Source: CAWCFV01 sp963794995
GTDB taxonomy: Bacteria; Actinomycetota; Actinomycetes; JACCUZ01
Length of the DNA stretch: 64,000 nucleotides
Assembly (NCBI GenBank): GCA_963794995.1
Contig: CAWCFV010000002.1
Location: forward strand, 1,922,001-1,986,000
Direction of reading: 5' to 3'
The notes under the pieces: generated by a model
Databases searched by the model: none
The model's input: only the letters and a program-made list of their open reading frames with translations
What the model was told of the DNA's origin: nothing
Made by a program: the position numbers and the translations under genes
Shown here: positions 51,663 through 60,071 of the stretch, in pieces
How positions within the stretch are numbered: position 1 is the stretch's first letter
Layout: each line of letters opens with the position of its first letter

Positions 51663-53063
51663 ATGAGCGAGCGCTTCGACGTCGTCGTCCTCGGTGCCGG
51701 CCCCGGTGGGTACGTCGCCGCGATCCGGGCCGCCCAGCTGGGCAAGAAGGTCGCGGTCGTGGAGGAGAAGTACTGGGGCGGGGTCTGCCTCAACGTCGGC
51801 TGCATCCCGTCGAAGGCGCTGCTGCGCAACGCCGAGCTGGCACACATCCTCACCCACGAGAAGGACAAGTTCGGCATCACCGGCGATGCGTCGATGGAGT
51901 ACGCGCCGACGCACGCCCGCAGCCGTCAGGTCTCGGACTCCATCGTCAAGGGCGTCCACTTCCTGATGAAGAAGAACAAGATCACCGAGATCCACGGCTG
52001 GGGCACGTTCACCGGGCCGCGCTCGCTCGACGTGCGCGGCGACGACGGCAGCTCGACGCAGGTCTCGGCCGACACGGTCATCATCGCGGCCGGCGCGAAG
52101 ACGCGGCTGGTCCCCGGGACGTCGCTCTCGGAGCGGGTCGTGACCTACGAGGAGCAGATCCTCACGGCCGACCTGCCGGGTTCGGTGGTGATCGCCGGGT
52201 CGGGAGCGATCGGCGTCGAGTTCGCCTACGTGATGAAGAACTTCGGCGTCGACGTGACGATCGTCGAGTTCCTCGACCGGATGGTTCCCACCGAGGACCC
52301 CGAGGTCTCCAAGGAGCTGCTCAAGCAGTACAAGAAGCTCGGCGTCAAGGTGCGGCTGTCCACCAAGGTCGAGTCGATCGACGACAGCGGCGACAAGGTC
52401 AAGGTCACGGTGTCCCCCGCCGCCGGCGGCGACCAGGAGGTCATCGAGACCGACAAGGTCCTGCAGGCCATCGGCTTCGCGCCGCGCATCGACGGCTACG
52501 GCCTCGAGAACACCGGTGTCCAGGTGAACCAGCGCGGCGCGATCATGGTCGACGAGCGCGGCCGGACCAACGTCGAGGGCGTGTACGCGATCGGCGACTG
52601 CACCGGCAAGCTGATGCTCGCCCACACGGCCGAGGCGATGGGCGTGGTCGCCGCCGAGACCATCGCCGGCGCGGACACGATGGAGATCGACTTCGACATG
52701 ATCCCGCGGGCGACGTACTGCCAGCCGCAGATCGCGTCCTTCGGCTACACCGAGGAGCAGGCGAAGGAGAAGGGCTACGACGTCAAGGTCGCGAAGTTCC
52801 CCTTCACGGCCAACGGCAAGGCCAAGGGCCTCGGCGACGAGGTGGGCTTCGTCAAGGTGGTCGCCGACGCGAAGTACCACGAGATCATCGGCGCGCACCT
52901 GATCGGCCCCGACGTCACCGAGCTGCTGCCCGCGCTCACGCTGGCCCAGCGGTGGGACCTCACGGCCGACGAGGTCGCGCGCAACGTCTTCGCGCACCCG
53001 ACGCTGGGCGAGGCCGTCAAGGAGGCCGTCGAGGGCATCGCCGGCCACATGATCAACTTCTGA
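51663..53063 (+). CDS. lpd: Dihydrolipoyl dehydrogenase
   Basis: Lpd is the E3 flavoenzyme that re-oxidises dihydrolipoamide in pyruvate and 2-oxoglutarate dehydrogenase complexes and in glycine cleavage. The 466-residue protein starts with the FAD motif VVVLGAGPGGYVAA and has the redox disulfide CLNVGC near residues 41-46. The NAD motif VIAGSGAIGVEFAY, the second FAD motif VYAIGDCTGKLMLAH and the interface HPT motif (FAHPTLGEAVKEA) are all present. A leaderless TAGCGT promoter fixes the ATG at 51663; the longer upstream frame overlaps the AraC-DinB gene and is rejected. Confidence 0.96.
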   Translation: MSERFDVVVLGAGPGGYVAAIRAAQLGKKVAVVEEKYWGGVCLNVGCIPSKALLRNAELAHILTHEKDKFGITGDASMEYAPTHARSRQVSDSIVKGVHFLMKKNKITEIHGWGTFTGPRSLDVRGDDGSSTQVSADTVIIAAGAKTRLVPGTSLSERVVTYEEQILTADLPGSVVIAGSGAIGVEFAYVMKNFGVDVTIVEFLDRMVPTEDPEVSKELLKQYKKLGVKVRLSTKVESIDDSGDKVKVTVSPAAGGDQEVIETDKVLQAIGFAPRIDGYGLENTGVQVNQRGAIMVDERGRTNVEGVYAIGDCTGKLMLAHTAEAMGVVAAETIAGADTMEIDFDMIPRATYCQPQIASFGYTEEQAKEKGYDVKVAKFPFTANGKAKGLGDEVGFVKVVADAKYHEIIGAHLIGPDVTELLPALTLAQRWDLTADEVARNVFAHPTLGEAVKEAVEGIAGHMINF

Positions 53064-53071
53064 CCCACACT

Positions 53072-53147
53072 CGCTCGTTTGCGACATCGTTCACGGACAC
53101 GCCGGGGGTACGTACGGCGTGTCGGTGACCCAGGTCGCAAACGAGCG
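53072..53147. repeat. Palindromic element family 2, copy 2 (between lpd and pentapeptide gene)
   Basis: The outer arms CGCTCGTTTGCGAC (53072-53085) and GTCGCAAACGAGCG (53134-53147) are perfect. The inner arms are GACACGCCG (53096-53104) and CGGCGTGTC (53115-53123). It shares arm sequences with the copy at 20726-20793 and again sits at 3' gene ends, here between convergent genes. Confidence 0.8.
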
Positions 53148-53173
53148 GACGTAGGCGGGGCGGGGGCGGAGGG

Positions 53174-53791
53174 TCAGCCGGCGACGACGGCGCCGGCGGC
53201 CTCGGCGACCAGCAGGGCCTGGGTGGTGTCGATCCGGGACCCGTTCCACGCCAGGCCGGTGAGGTCGACGCCGGTGAGGTCGGCCCCGACCAGGTCGGTG
53301 TCGTCGAGCCGGGCGTTGCGCAGCACGGCCCGGGTGAGGTCGCAGTCGCGCAGGACCGTCCGGCGCAGGCTGGCCTCGGACAGGTCGGCCTCGACGAGCT
53401 TCAGGCCGGTGAGGTCGAGCTCGGACAGGTCGGCGCCGCGCAGGGTGACGTAGGACCACACCCCGCCCTCGACGGTCATCGGCCGCACCTTCGCCTCGAC
53501 GAACGTCGAGCCCAGCAGCTTGCAGCCGCGCAGCGTCGCCGCGAAGAACGAGGTGCGCCGGAAGGTGCACCCCGCGAAGGTCGTGCCGTCGTGGGTCGAG
53601 GCGTTGAGCTGCCCGCCGAGGAACCGGCAGTCCTCGAACCGCGCACCCCGGGTCGTCACCTCCGTCAGGTCGGCGTCGACGAACTCGCAGCCCACGAACT
53701 CCGCCGCGCCGAGGTCCTCGCCGTACCAGTCGACGCCGACGAAGCGCTCCCCCTCGGCGGTAGACCGCGCCGACCCCGGCTGGTCGCCCAT
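53174..53791 (-). CDS. Pentapeptide-repeat protein (MfpA/Qnr-like fold)
   Basis: This 205-residue protein is made almost entirely of A(D/N)LxX-type pentapeptide units (for example ADLTEVTTRGARFEDCRF, ADLSELDLTGLKLVEADLSE), which fold into a right-handed square beta-helix. Size and pattern resemble Qnr/MfpA DNA-mimic proteins that protect gyrase, but many pentapeptide proteins have other or unknown roles. A purine-rich GGGGGGACGCG lies before the ATG at 53791. It is divergent from an MFS exporter gene. Confidence 0.85.
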   Translation of the reverse strand: MGDQPGSARSTAEGERFVGVDWYGEDLGAAEFVGCEFVDADLTEVTTRGARFEDCRFLGGQLNASTHDGTTFAGCTFRRTSFFAATLRGCKLLGSTFVEAKVRPMTVEGGVWSYVTLRGADLSELDLTGLKLVEADLSEASLRRTVLRDCDLTRAVLRNARLDDTDLVGADLTGVDLTGLAWNGSRIDTTQALLVAEAAGAVVAG

Positions 53792-53885
53792 CGCGTCCCC
53801 CCGTCAGTGGCACCCCGGCGGTCCGCCTCCGGACCGGTCCGCGGTCGTCGCCATTCGGTGGCGCGTCCCCGGCGAGGCTGCCACG

Positions 53886-55196
53886 ATGCCTGGCGCCATG
53901 ACCACCCAGCCCCCCGGTGCGCGCCGCTCACTGCGGCCGCGCCTTCCCGCGGTCCTGCGGGACGAGCCGCAGTACCGGCTGCTGTTCACCGGCCAGGTGC
54001 TGTCCATCTTCGGCGACCGCGTCACGGGTGTGGTGCTGCCCTTCGCCGTGCTGTCCATCGGCGGCGACGTGGGCGACGTGGCCATCGTCTCCGCCGCGCA
54101 GTTCCTGCCGTTCGCGCTGCTCGCCCTGCCCGCGGGGGTCTGGGCCGACCGCCTCGACCGCAAGAGGATCCTCATCGCCTCGGACGTCGTCCGGCTGGTC
54201 TGCCAGCTCACCGCCGGTCTGCTGCTGGTCACCGGCAACGCGCACGTCGCCCACCTGGTCGCGGTGGCCGCGGTCTACGGTGCCGCCGACGCGTTCTTCG
54301 CCCCGGCGTTCACCGGGCTGCTGCCCGGCACCGTCGCCCCGGTCAACCTGCAGCCGGCCAACGCGCTGCGGGGCCTGAGCTACTCGACCGGCTCGATCTT
54401 CGGCCCGGTCCTCGGCGGTCTGCTCGTGGCCTTCGCCGGCGGGCCGGGCGGCGCGCTGCTCTTCGACGCCGCGACGTTCGCCGTGTCGGTCGCCTGCCTG
54501 GTCCCGCTGCGACCCCGGCTGGTGGCCAGCGTGCTGCACGACGAGGACCCGGAGGCCACCGGCACGCACTTCCTCACCAGCCTCCGGGAGGGCTGGTCGG
54601 AGGTGCGCAGCCGGTCGTGGGTGACGGCGTTCCTCGGCGGCATGGCCTCGTACCACGTCGTCGTGCTGCCCGCGATCTTCGTGCTCGGGCCGGTGCTCGC
54701 CGCGGAGGAGCTGGAGGGCGCGAAGTCCTGGGCGATCATCACCGCCGGCTTCGGCCTCGGGTCGGTTCTCGGCGACCTCCTGCTGATCCGCTGGCGGCCC
54801 CGGTTCGCGCTGCGCGTCGCGAGCCTCATGCTCGTCGGCGCGTCCTGCCAGGCCGCGTTCATCGGCAGCGGTCTCGGCACCTGGGCGATCGCGGGCCTCG
54901 AGGTGCTGGCCGGCATCTGCGTCACCGGCACCTTCACGCTCTGGGAGACCTCGCTGCAGGAGCACATCCCGGACCGCGCCCTGTCCCGGGTGTCCAGCTA
55001 CGACTACCTCTCCAGCGCCGGTCTGATCCCGCTGGGCAACCTGAGCATCGGCTTCGTCACCGCCGCGATGGGCCTGCACCGGGCGCTGCTCGCCATGACC
55101 GTTCTCGGGGTGGCTGCGGCCCTCGCCGTCACCCTGGTGCCCTCGGTGCGCCGCCTGCCGCGCGGCGAGCCCGAGGTGGCCGCGACCCCGGCCTGA
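53886..55196 (+). CDS. MFS transporter (enterobactin-exporter/MFS_3-like)
   Basis: This 436-residue major facilitator protein has about 12 transmembrane helices. The inter-helix 2-3 motif GVWADRLDRKRILIASDVVR (motif A, D-x-x-x-R-K/R) is clear, and the N-terminal FTGQVLSIFGDRVTGVVLPFAV is typical of the MFS_3/EntS-like group. It is probably a drug or siderophore exporter driven by the proton gradient; the substrate is unknown. A second in-frame ATG at 53898 is an alternative start. It may pair functionally with the divergent pentapeptide protein in drug tolerance, by inference. Confidence 0.85.
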   Translation: MPGAMTTQPPGARRSLRPRLPAVLRDEPQYRLLFTGQVLSIFGDRVTGVVLPFAVLSIGGDVGDVAIVSAAQFLPFALLALPAGVWADRLDRKRILIASDVVRLVCQLTAGLLLVTGNAHVAHLVAVAAVYGAADAFFAPAFTGLLPGTVAPVNLQPANALRGLSYSTGSIFGPVLGGLLVAFAGGPGGALLFDAATFAVSVACLVPLRPRLVASVLHDEDPEATGTHFLTSLREGWSEVRSRSWVTAFLGGMASYHVVVLPAIFVLGPVLAAEELEGAKSWAIITAGFGLGSVLGDLLLIRWRPRFALRVASLMLVGASCQAAFIGSGLGTWAIAGLEVLAGICVTGTFTLWETSLQEHIPDRALSRVSSYDYLSSAGLIPLGNLSIGFVTAAMGLHRALLAMTVLGVAAALAVTLVPSVRRLPRGEPEVAATPA

Positions 55197-55203
55197 CCGC
55201 CGA

Positions 55204-55707
55204 TCAGACCTGAACGACCCCGGGTCCGCCCAGCCGGGTCTCCAGCCGGTCGAGGAACGGCACCTGCCCGGCGACCAGCAGCTCGCGGGCGGCGGGCAGG
55301 TCGAGCCAGGCGAACCGGTCGAGCTCGGGGAACTCCTGCTGCCGACCGGAGCGCGGGGGCCACTGCATCGTGAAGGTGTTGCTCACCGCCGCAGCCGCGT
55401 CCAGGTCGCCCTCGACGGCCCACACCCGGACCTGCTTGCCGCCGGACTGGCGCACGGTGCCCAGGTCCCACGGCTCACCGGCCGGCACCGGCAGCCCGGT
55501 CTCCTCGCCGAACTCGCGGCGGGCGGCTGCCAGCGGCTCCTCGTCGGCCTCGTGCTCCCCCTTGGGCACCGACCAGGCCCGCTCCTGCCGGCGGGCCCAG
55601 AACGGCCCGCCCATGTGACCGACGAGCACCTCGACCCCGGCTACCCCGGCAACTCCGGCAACCCGGCGGAAGACGAGGAGCCCCGCACTGCGTCGGACGA
55701 CGGCCAC
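55204..55707 (-). CDS. NUDIX hydrolase
   Basis: This 167-residue protein has a complete Nudix box, GEHEADEEPLAAARREFGEETGL, read as G-x5-E-x7-REFxEExGL, after the strand WSVPKG. The fold is also supported by SAGLLVFRR and the closing FAWLDLPAARELL. Such enzymes hydrolyse nucleoside diphosphates linked to other groups; the WSVPKGEHE context resembles actinobacterial Nudix proteins of the MutT/AP4A type. GGGAGGAT lies upstream of the GTG at 55707. It is convergent with the MFS gene, 7 bases apart. Confidence 0.85.
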   Translation of the reverse strand: MAVVRRSAGLLVFRRVAGVAGVAGVEVLVGHMGGPFWARRQERAWSVPKGEHEADEEPLAAARREFGEETGLPVPAGEPWDLGTVRQSGGKQVRVWAVEGDLDAAAAVSNTFTMQWPPRSGRQQEFPELDRFAWLDLPAARELLVAGQVPFLDRLETRLGGPGVVQV

Positions 55708-55788
55708 CGGGACATCCTCCCGGAAGGATCCGACCGCCCAGGGCGTTCCGACTGACAGACCCCCCGTTCCCGGCTCCAGGAGAGACAC

Positions 55789-56169
55789 ATGGCCACCGTC
55801 GAGGCCACGACCGCGACCTTCGACTCCCTCGTCGACCAGGACGGCATCGTCCTGGTCGACTTCTGGGCCGCCTGGTGCGGCCCGTGCCGGCAGTTCGCCC
55901 CGGTGTACGAGGCGGCCTCCGAGACGCACACCGACGTCACCTTCGCGAAGGTGGACACCGAGGCGGAGCCGGCGCTCGCCGCCCGCGCGGCGATCACGTC
56001 GATCCCGACCCTGATGGCCTTCCGCGACGGCTTCCTCGTCTTCGCCCAGCCCGGCGCCCTCCCGGCACCCGCGCTGGAGCAGCTGGTCACCGCGGTGCGC
56101 GGCCTCGACATGGACGACGTCCGCCGGCAGGTGGCCGCCGAGGGCAGCGACGTCGCGTCCACCGCCTGA
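55789..56169 (+). CDS. Thioredoxin
   Basis: This 126-residue thioredoxin has the active site WAAWCGPCRQF (Cys30 and Cys33) and the cis-Pro segment ITSIPTLMAFRDG. A C-terminal extension of about 15 residues (MDDVRRQVAAEGSDVASTA) goes beyond the usual fold. It reduces protein disulfides and may serve the adjacent ArsC-type protein. AGGAGAG precedes the ATG. It is convergent with the arsC-type gene. Confidence 0.92.
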   Translation: MATVEATTATFDSLVDQDGIVLVDFWAAWCGPCRQFAPVYEAASETHTDVTFAKVDTEAEPALAARAAITSIPTLMAFRDGFLVFAQPGALPAPALEQLVTAVRGLDMDDVRRQVAAEGSDVASTA

Positions 56170-56187
56170 GGCTCGGCCCGGTCGGCG

Positions 56188-56604
56188 TCAGTCGGCCCGC
56201 AGCGCGAGCTCGGCGAGCAGCCCCTCGACCCGGCGACGCACCTCGTCGCGGATCGGGCGCACCGCCTCGACCCCCTGCCCGGCGGGGTCCTCGAGGACCC
56301 AGTCGAGGTAGGTCTTCCCCGGGAAGAACGGGCACTCGTCCCCGCAGCCCATCGTGATGACGTAGTCGCTCGCCTCCACCGCGTCGGTGGTCAGGACCTT
56401 GGGCGTCTCGGCGGTCAGGTCGACACCGACCTCGCGCATCGCCTCGACCACGGCGGGGTTGACCTCGTCCGCCGGGGCGGTGCCCGCCGAGCGGACCTCC
56501 ACCGCGCCACCCGCGAGGTGGGTGAGGAACCCGGCCGCCATCTGGGACCGGCCGGCGTTGTGCACGCAGACGAACAGCACGCTGGGACGAGGGTCGTCGC
56601 TCAT
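56188..56604 (-). CDS. ArsC-type low-molecular-weight phosphatase / arsenate reductase
   Basis: This 138-residue LMW-phosphatase-fold protein has the P-loop FVCVHNAGRSQMA (Cys13-x5-Arg19-Ser). CGDECPFFPGK supplies further Cys residues, as in thioredoxin- or mycothiol-coupled arsenate reductases. It would reduce arsenate to arsenite, or act as a protein phosphatase. Its ATG overlaps the aquaporin stop by 4 bases (ATGA), so it belongs to the csoR-like / aquaporin operon. In some bacteria an aquaglyceroporin lets the resulting arsenite leave the cell, which fits this pair. Confidence 0.88.
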   Translation of the reverse strand: MSDDPRPSVLFVCVHNAGRSQMAAGFLTHLAGGAVEVRSAGTAPADEVNPAVVEAMREVGVDLTAETPKVLTTDAVEASDYVITMGCGDECPFFPGKTYLDWVLEDPAGQGVEAVRPIRDEVRRRVEGLLAELALRAD

Positions 56605-57377
56605 GCGAGCGCCTCCTGGGGGACGGGGCCGGGGACGAGCAGGCGGGCCAGCGCGAGACCGACGGCGCCGCCGGCCACCTGGGCGAGCACGAAGCCCGGG
56701 GCCGACGACGGCGCGATCCCGGCGAACGTGTCGGAGAAGACCCGGCCCAGGGTGACCGCCGGGTTGGCGAACGAGGTGCTGGAGGTGAACCAGTACGCGG
56801 CGCCGATGTACGCGCCGACCGCCGGCGCGGCCAGCGCCGCCCGGCCCGTGCGCAGCAGCAGCACGACCACCAGGACGAGCCCGGCGGTGGCGACGACCTC
56901 GGCCAGCCAGAGCCGCCATCCGTCGCGCTCGGTGGTGGCCAGGACGTCGACGGGGACGGCGTACATGAGGTTGGCCAGCACCGCGCCGGCCACCGCCCCG
57001 ACGCCCTGCGCGCCGGCGTACGCCGCGGCGTCCCGGCCCGGGAGGGCGGCGGGCCCGCGGCGGCCGTCCAGCCACAGCACGGCGGTGACCACCGGGTTGA
57101 AGTGCGCGCCCGACACCGGCCCGAGGACCGCGATCAGCACGGCCAGCCCGAGCGCCGTCGCCAGCGCGTTCTCCAGCAGCTGCAGCCCGGCGTCGCCGGG
57201 CGAGAGCCGCTGGGCGGCGATGCCCGAGCCGACGACCACCGCCACCAGGAGCCCGGTGCCCAGCGCCTCGGCCAGCAGCCGCCGGGGCAGTGCCAGGCTC
57301 AGCACGCGCAGCACCTGCGGGCCCGGCCCGGGGGCTGGCGGACGTCCACGGGTGCCACGCGGCCGAGCAGACCGCAT
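56601..57377 (-). CDS. Aquaporin / aquaglyceroporin (MIP family)
   Basis: This 258-residue protein has six transmembrane helices and two half-helix NPA-type loops: SGAHFNPVVT (first, NPV) and TSFANPAVT (second, NPA). MIP channels pass water, glycerol or small neutral metalloids. Coupling to an ArsC-type gene matches the AqpS arrangement, in which arsenite made by ArsC diffuses out through the channel. The ATG at 57377 gives an Arg-rich N-terminus; GTG codons near 57315 are alternatives. It starts 20 bases after the CsoR-family gene. Confidence 0.85.
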   Translation of the reverse strand: MRSARPRGTRGRPPAPGPGPQVLRVLSLALPRRLLAEALGTGLLVAVVVGSGIAAQRLSPGDAGLQLLENALATALGLAVLIAVLGPVSGAHFNPVVTAVLWLDGRRGPAALPGRDAAAYAGAQGVGAVAGAVLANLMYAVPVDVLATTERDGWRLWLAEVVATAGLVLVVVLLLRTGRAALAAPAVGAYIGAAYWFTSSTSFANPAVTLGRVFSDTFAGIAPSSAPGFVLAQVAGGAVGLALARLLVPGPVPQEALA

Positions 57378-57397
57378 CGGGGGTCCACGGGTCAAAC

Positions 57398-57658
57398 TCA
57401 GGCCAGGGACATGAAGACCTTCTCGAGCTTCTCCCGGTCCAGCTCGCCCTCGTCGCCGGCCCGGATGCACTGCTCCAGGCCGGCCGAGATCAGCGCGAAG
57501 CCGGCCTTGTCCAACGCCCGCGACACGGCGGCGAGCTGGGTGACGACGTCGGCGCAGTCGCGCTGCTCCTCGAGCATCCGGATGACGCCGGCCAGCTGGC
57601 CCTGGGCGCGCTTGAGGCGGTTCACGACCGGCGCCACGGTCTCGGGGTCTACCTGCAC
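57398..57658 (-). CDS. CsoR/RcnR-family repressor with CstR-like ligand set
   Basis: This 86-residue four-helix repressor of the CsoR family has the N-terminal NRLKRAQGQLAGVIRMLEEQRDC and the C-terminal ALISAGLEQCI. Aligned by eye with M. tuberculosis CsoR, the two Cys ligands are kept (Cys35, Cys64), but the copper-ligand His is Gly60. Loss of that His with both Cys kept is the pattern of CstR, a persulfide sensor controlling sulfide detoxification. GGAGG precedes the GTG, and a 16-bp operator lies 20 bases upstream. It heads an operon with the aquaporin and arsC-type genes. Confidence 0.85.
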   Translation of the reverse strand: MQVDPETVAPVVNRLKRAQGQLAGVIRMLEEQRDCADVVTQLAAVSRALDKAGFALISAGLEQCIRAGDEGELDREKLEKVFMSLA

Positions 57659-57677
57659 GGTGCCTCCACGGCTGACG

Positions 57678-57693
57678 ATACGGACCAGGGTAT
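57678..57693. promoter_or_regulatory. CsoR/CstR-type operator in front of the repressor gene
   Basis: ATACGGACCAGGGTAT has the same length and ends as the sites at 59920 and 60044 (ATACGG....GGGTAT). It lies between the MMPL stop and the repressor GTG, consistent with autorepression. Confidence 0.7.
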
Positions 57694-57702
57694 GTCGGGA
57701 AC

Positions 57703-59893
57703 TCAGTGGCTGAAGCGCACCGACGGCAGGACGCGGCGCAGCCAGGCCGGGCTGGCCCAGGCCGCCCGGCCGCTGAGCCGGAGCAACACCGGCAGCAGGA
57801 CCAGACGCACCAGGGCGGCGTCGAGCAGGACCGCCACCCCGAGGACGACACCCATCTCCTTGGGCGGCAGCGGCCCGGAGAGCGCGAAGGTGAAGAACAC
57901 GGCGACCATGACCCCGGCCGCGGCGAAGATCACCCGGCCGGAGTGCGCGAGGCCGCCCACCATGGCCTCCTGCGGGTCGTGGGACTTCTCCCAGTGCTCC
58001 TTCGCCGACGCCAGCAGGAAGACCGTGTAGTCCATCCCGATCGCGAAGATCATCGCGAAGAAGAAGACCGGCGCCCAAGCGTCGAGGAAGCCCTGCGGCT
58101 CGAAGCCGAGCAGCCCCGAGCCGTGCCCGTCCTGGAAGACCAGCTTGGCCACGCCGAAGGCGGCCCCGGTCGCGAGCAGGTTGGTCACCGTGCCGAGAGC
58201 CGCCACGAGCGGCGCCTGCAGGGCGACCAGCAGGAGCAGGAAGCCCAGGCCGAGGACGACGCCGATGACCAGGGGCGTCTTGTCCCGCAGCAGCTGCTCG
58301 AGGTCGTGGTTCTCCGCCGACGCGCCCCCGACGAGGGAGCCGCTGGGCAGGTCGCCCCGCAGCCGGTCGACGGTGTCGCCCAGCGCCGGGTCGGACGGCC
58401 CGACGTCGGGCACCGCGGACAGGAGCACGTACCGGCCCTCGCCCTGCACGGGCGGCATGACAGCGGCGATGCCCGAGTCGTCGGCGAGCACGGTCGCGGC
58501 GCGGTCCGCCGTCGCCGCCGGGACCACCACCTGAAGCGTCCCGGGGGCGCCCTCACCGAACGCGTCCTGCACCAGCCCGTAGCCGACCCGGCTGGAGTCG
58601 CTGCTGGGCACGACCGTGATGGACGGCATCCCGGTGCGCAGCCCCAGGACCGGGGCGGCGAGGACGGCCAGCAGCACCGTCGCCAGCAGGCCGTAGCCGA
58701 CCGGGCGGCGCCAGAGCCGCTGGGCCCAGCGCTCGAAGCGCGGCGACCGGTGCTCGCCGGCGTGCACCCAGGGCAGGGCGAGGGCGTCGACCCGGTGCCC
58801 GAGCCGGCCGAGGACGGCGGGCAGCAGCGTGAGCGTCGCCGCGAGGACGAAGGTGACCGCGAGCATGATGCCCAGGGCCATCGACCGGAAGGCCGGCGAC
58901 GGGACCAGCAGCACGGCGGAGAGCGACACCAGCACGGTGAGACCGGAGAACAGGACGGCCTTGCCCGCCGTGTCCATGGTCTCGGCCACCGCGTCGCGGG
59001 TGGCCTCGTGCTGGCCGAACCGGGCGGCGCGGAACCGCACCACGAGGAACAGTGCGTAGTCGATGCCGAGGGCCAGCGCGAACATCATCGCGAAGTTCAT
59101 CGCCCAGATGCTGATGTCGCCCAGCTGCGCGCCGAGGAACAGCGACCCGGCGGCGGCGACGAGGCCGGTGATGGTCGAGCATGAGGGGCAGGCCGGCAGC
59201 GACGAGCGAGCCGAACGCGAGCACCAGGATGACCAGGGTCACCGGCCAGCTGATGAGCTCGCTCTTCATCATGGCCTCGAGGTTGGCCGCGTTGAAGTCG
59301 CTCCACAGCGACGACGACCCGGTCAGCGCGACGGTGACGCCGGGGCCGCTGAGGTCCCGCAGCGGGCCGGTGAGGTCGTCTGCGGCCCGGACCATCTCGT
59401 TGGTGTTGGCCTCGGCCGCGCCGGCCTGGACCAGGGCGGTCCGCCCGTCGCGGGACACCGACAGGCCGGGCTGCGGGGGCACCACGGCCGAGACCCGGTC
59501 GTCGGCGCGCAGCAGCGCCACGGCGTCGGCCACCGCCTGTCCGCCCCTGCCGGCGGTGACCCGGCCCTCGTCGACGTGGACCACGACCTGCAGGGCTGCG
59601 CTGGACAGGCCGGCGAACTCGCGCTGCACGACGTCGCGGGCAGCGACCGACTCCGAGCCGGACGCCTCCCAGCCCGCTCCCGCGAGGGCGTGCTCGACCC
59701 GGGGCGCGAACGCGCCCAGCGCGACGACCACGAGGGCCCAGGTGACGAACACGGCACGTGAGTGGTCCACCGTCCACCGGCCCAGTCGGCCGAGCGGCCC
59801 GACGAGCCGGACGGGTGCTGCCGACTCGTCGCGCCGGTGCCGGGGCGACGACGTCGCGGAGCCGAGGGGACGGGTGGGTGGAGCAGTGGTCAC
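57703..59893 (-). pseudogene. MMPL/RND-family transporter, frameshifted
   Basis: The N-terminal part (59893 to about 59170) and C-terminal part (about 59190 to 57703) are in different frames. Together they make a complete MMPL (YdfJ-like) transporter of about 730 residues with about 12 helices. Both membrane motifs are present: ALGIDYALFLVVRFR and AIGMDYTVFLLAS. On the minus strand, reading CTC ATG CTC then skipping one G (near 59176) restores the expected TITGLVAAAG continuation. Either one inserted base has broken the gene or it is a sequencing error. The start is the GTG at 59893; an operator like those of the sulfur genes lies 27 bases upstream. The substrate is unknown. Confidence 0.8.
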
Positions 59894-59919
59894 AGGAGGT
59901 CCTCGCAGGAAGGCGTTGG

Positions 59920-59935
59920 ATACGGGTAGGGGTAT
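59920..59935. promoter_or_regulatory. CsoR/CstR-type operator in front of the MMPL gene
   Basis: ATACGGGTAGGGGTAT, the exact reverse complement of the site at 60044-60059 in front of the rhodanese operon. Confidence 0.8.
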
Positions 59936-59963
59936 GTTGAGGCACCGTCCCGAGGTTCGTCAA

Positions 59964-59979
59964 ATGCCCGGTGGGGTAT
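59964..59979. promoter_or_regulatory. Possible degenerate CsoR/CstR-type site
   Basis: ATGCCCGGTGGGGTAT keeps the GGGGTAT half and the 16-base length between the two perfect sites. It is a weaker match and may be chance. Confidence 0.35.
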
Positions 59980-60043
59980 GGGACAGGTCACAAAGCACCG
60001 GGGCATCGACACCCGCGGCCCGGCGTTGCTACGGTCGACAGCA

Positions 60044-60059
60044 ATACCCCTACCCGTAT
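60044..60059. promoter_or_regulatory. CsoR/CstR-type operator in front of the rhodanese operon
   Basis: ATACCCCTACCCGTAT lies 12 bases before the rhodanese GTG. It is identical, on the opposite strand, to the site in front of the divergent MMPL gene. Confidence 0.8.
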
Positions 60060-60071
60060 CTAGGAGCTCCC

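Noticed and set aside
57703..59893. MMPL halves as two separate genes
   Set aside because: The second frame has no start signal at the break, and joining the frames by one base gives the full family pattern; it is treated as a frameshifted gene.
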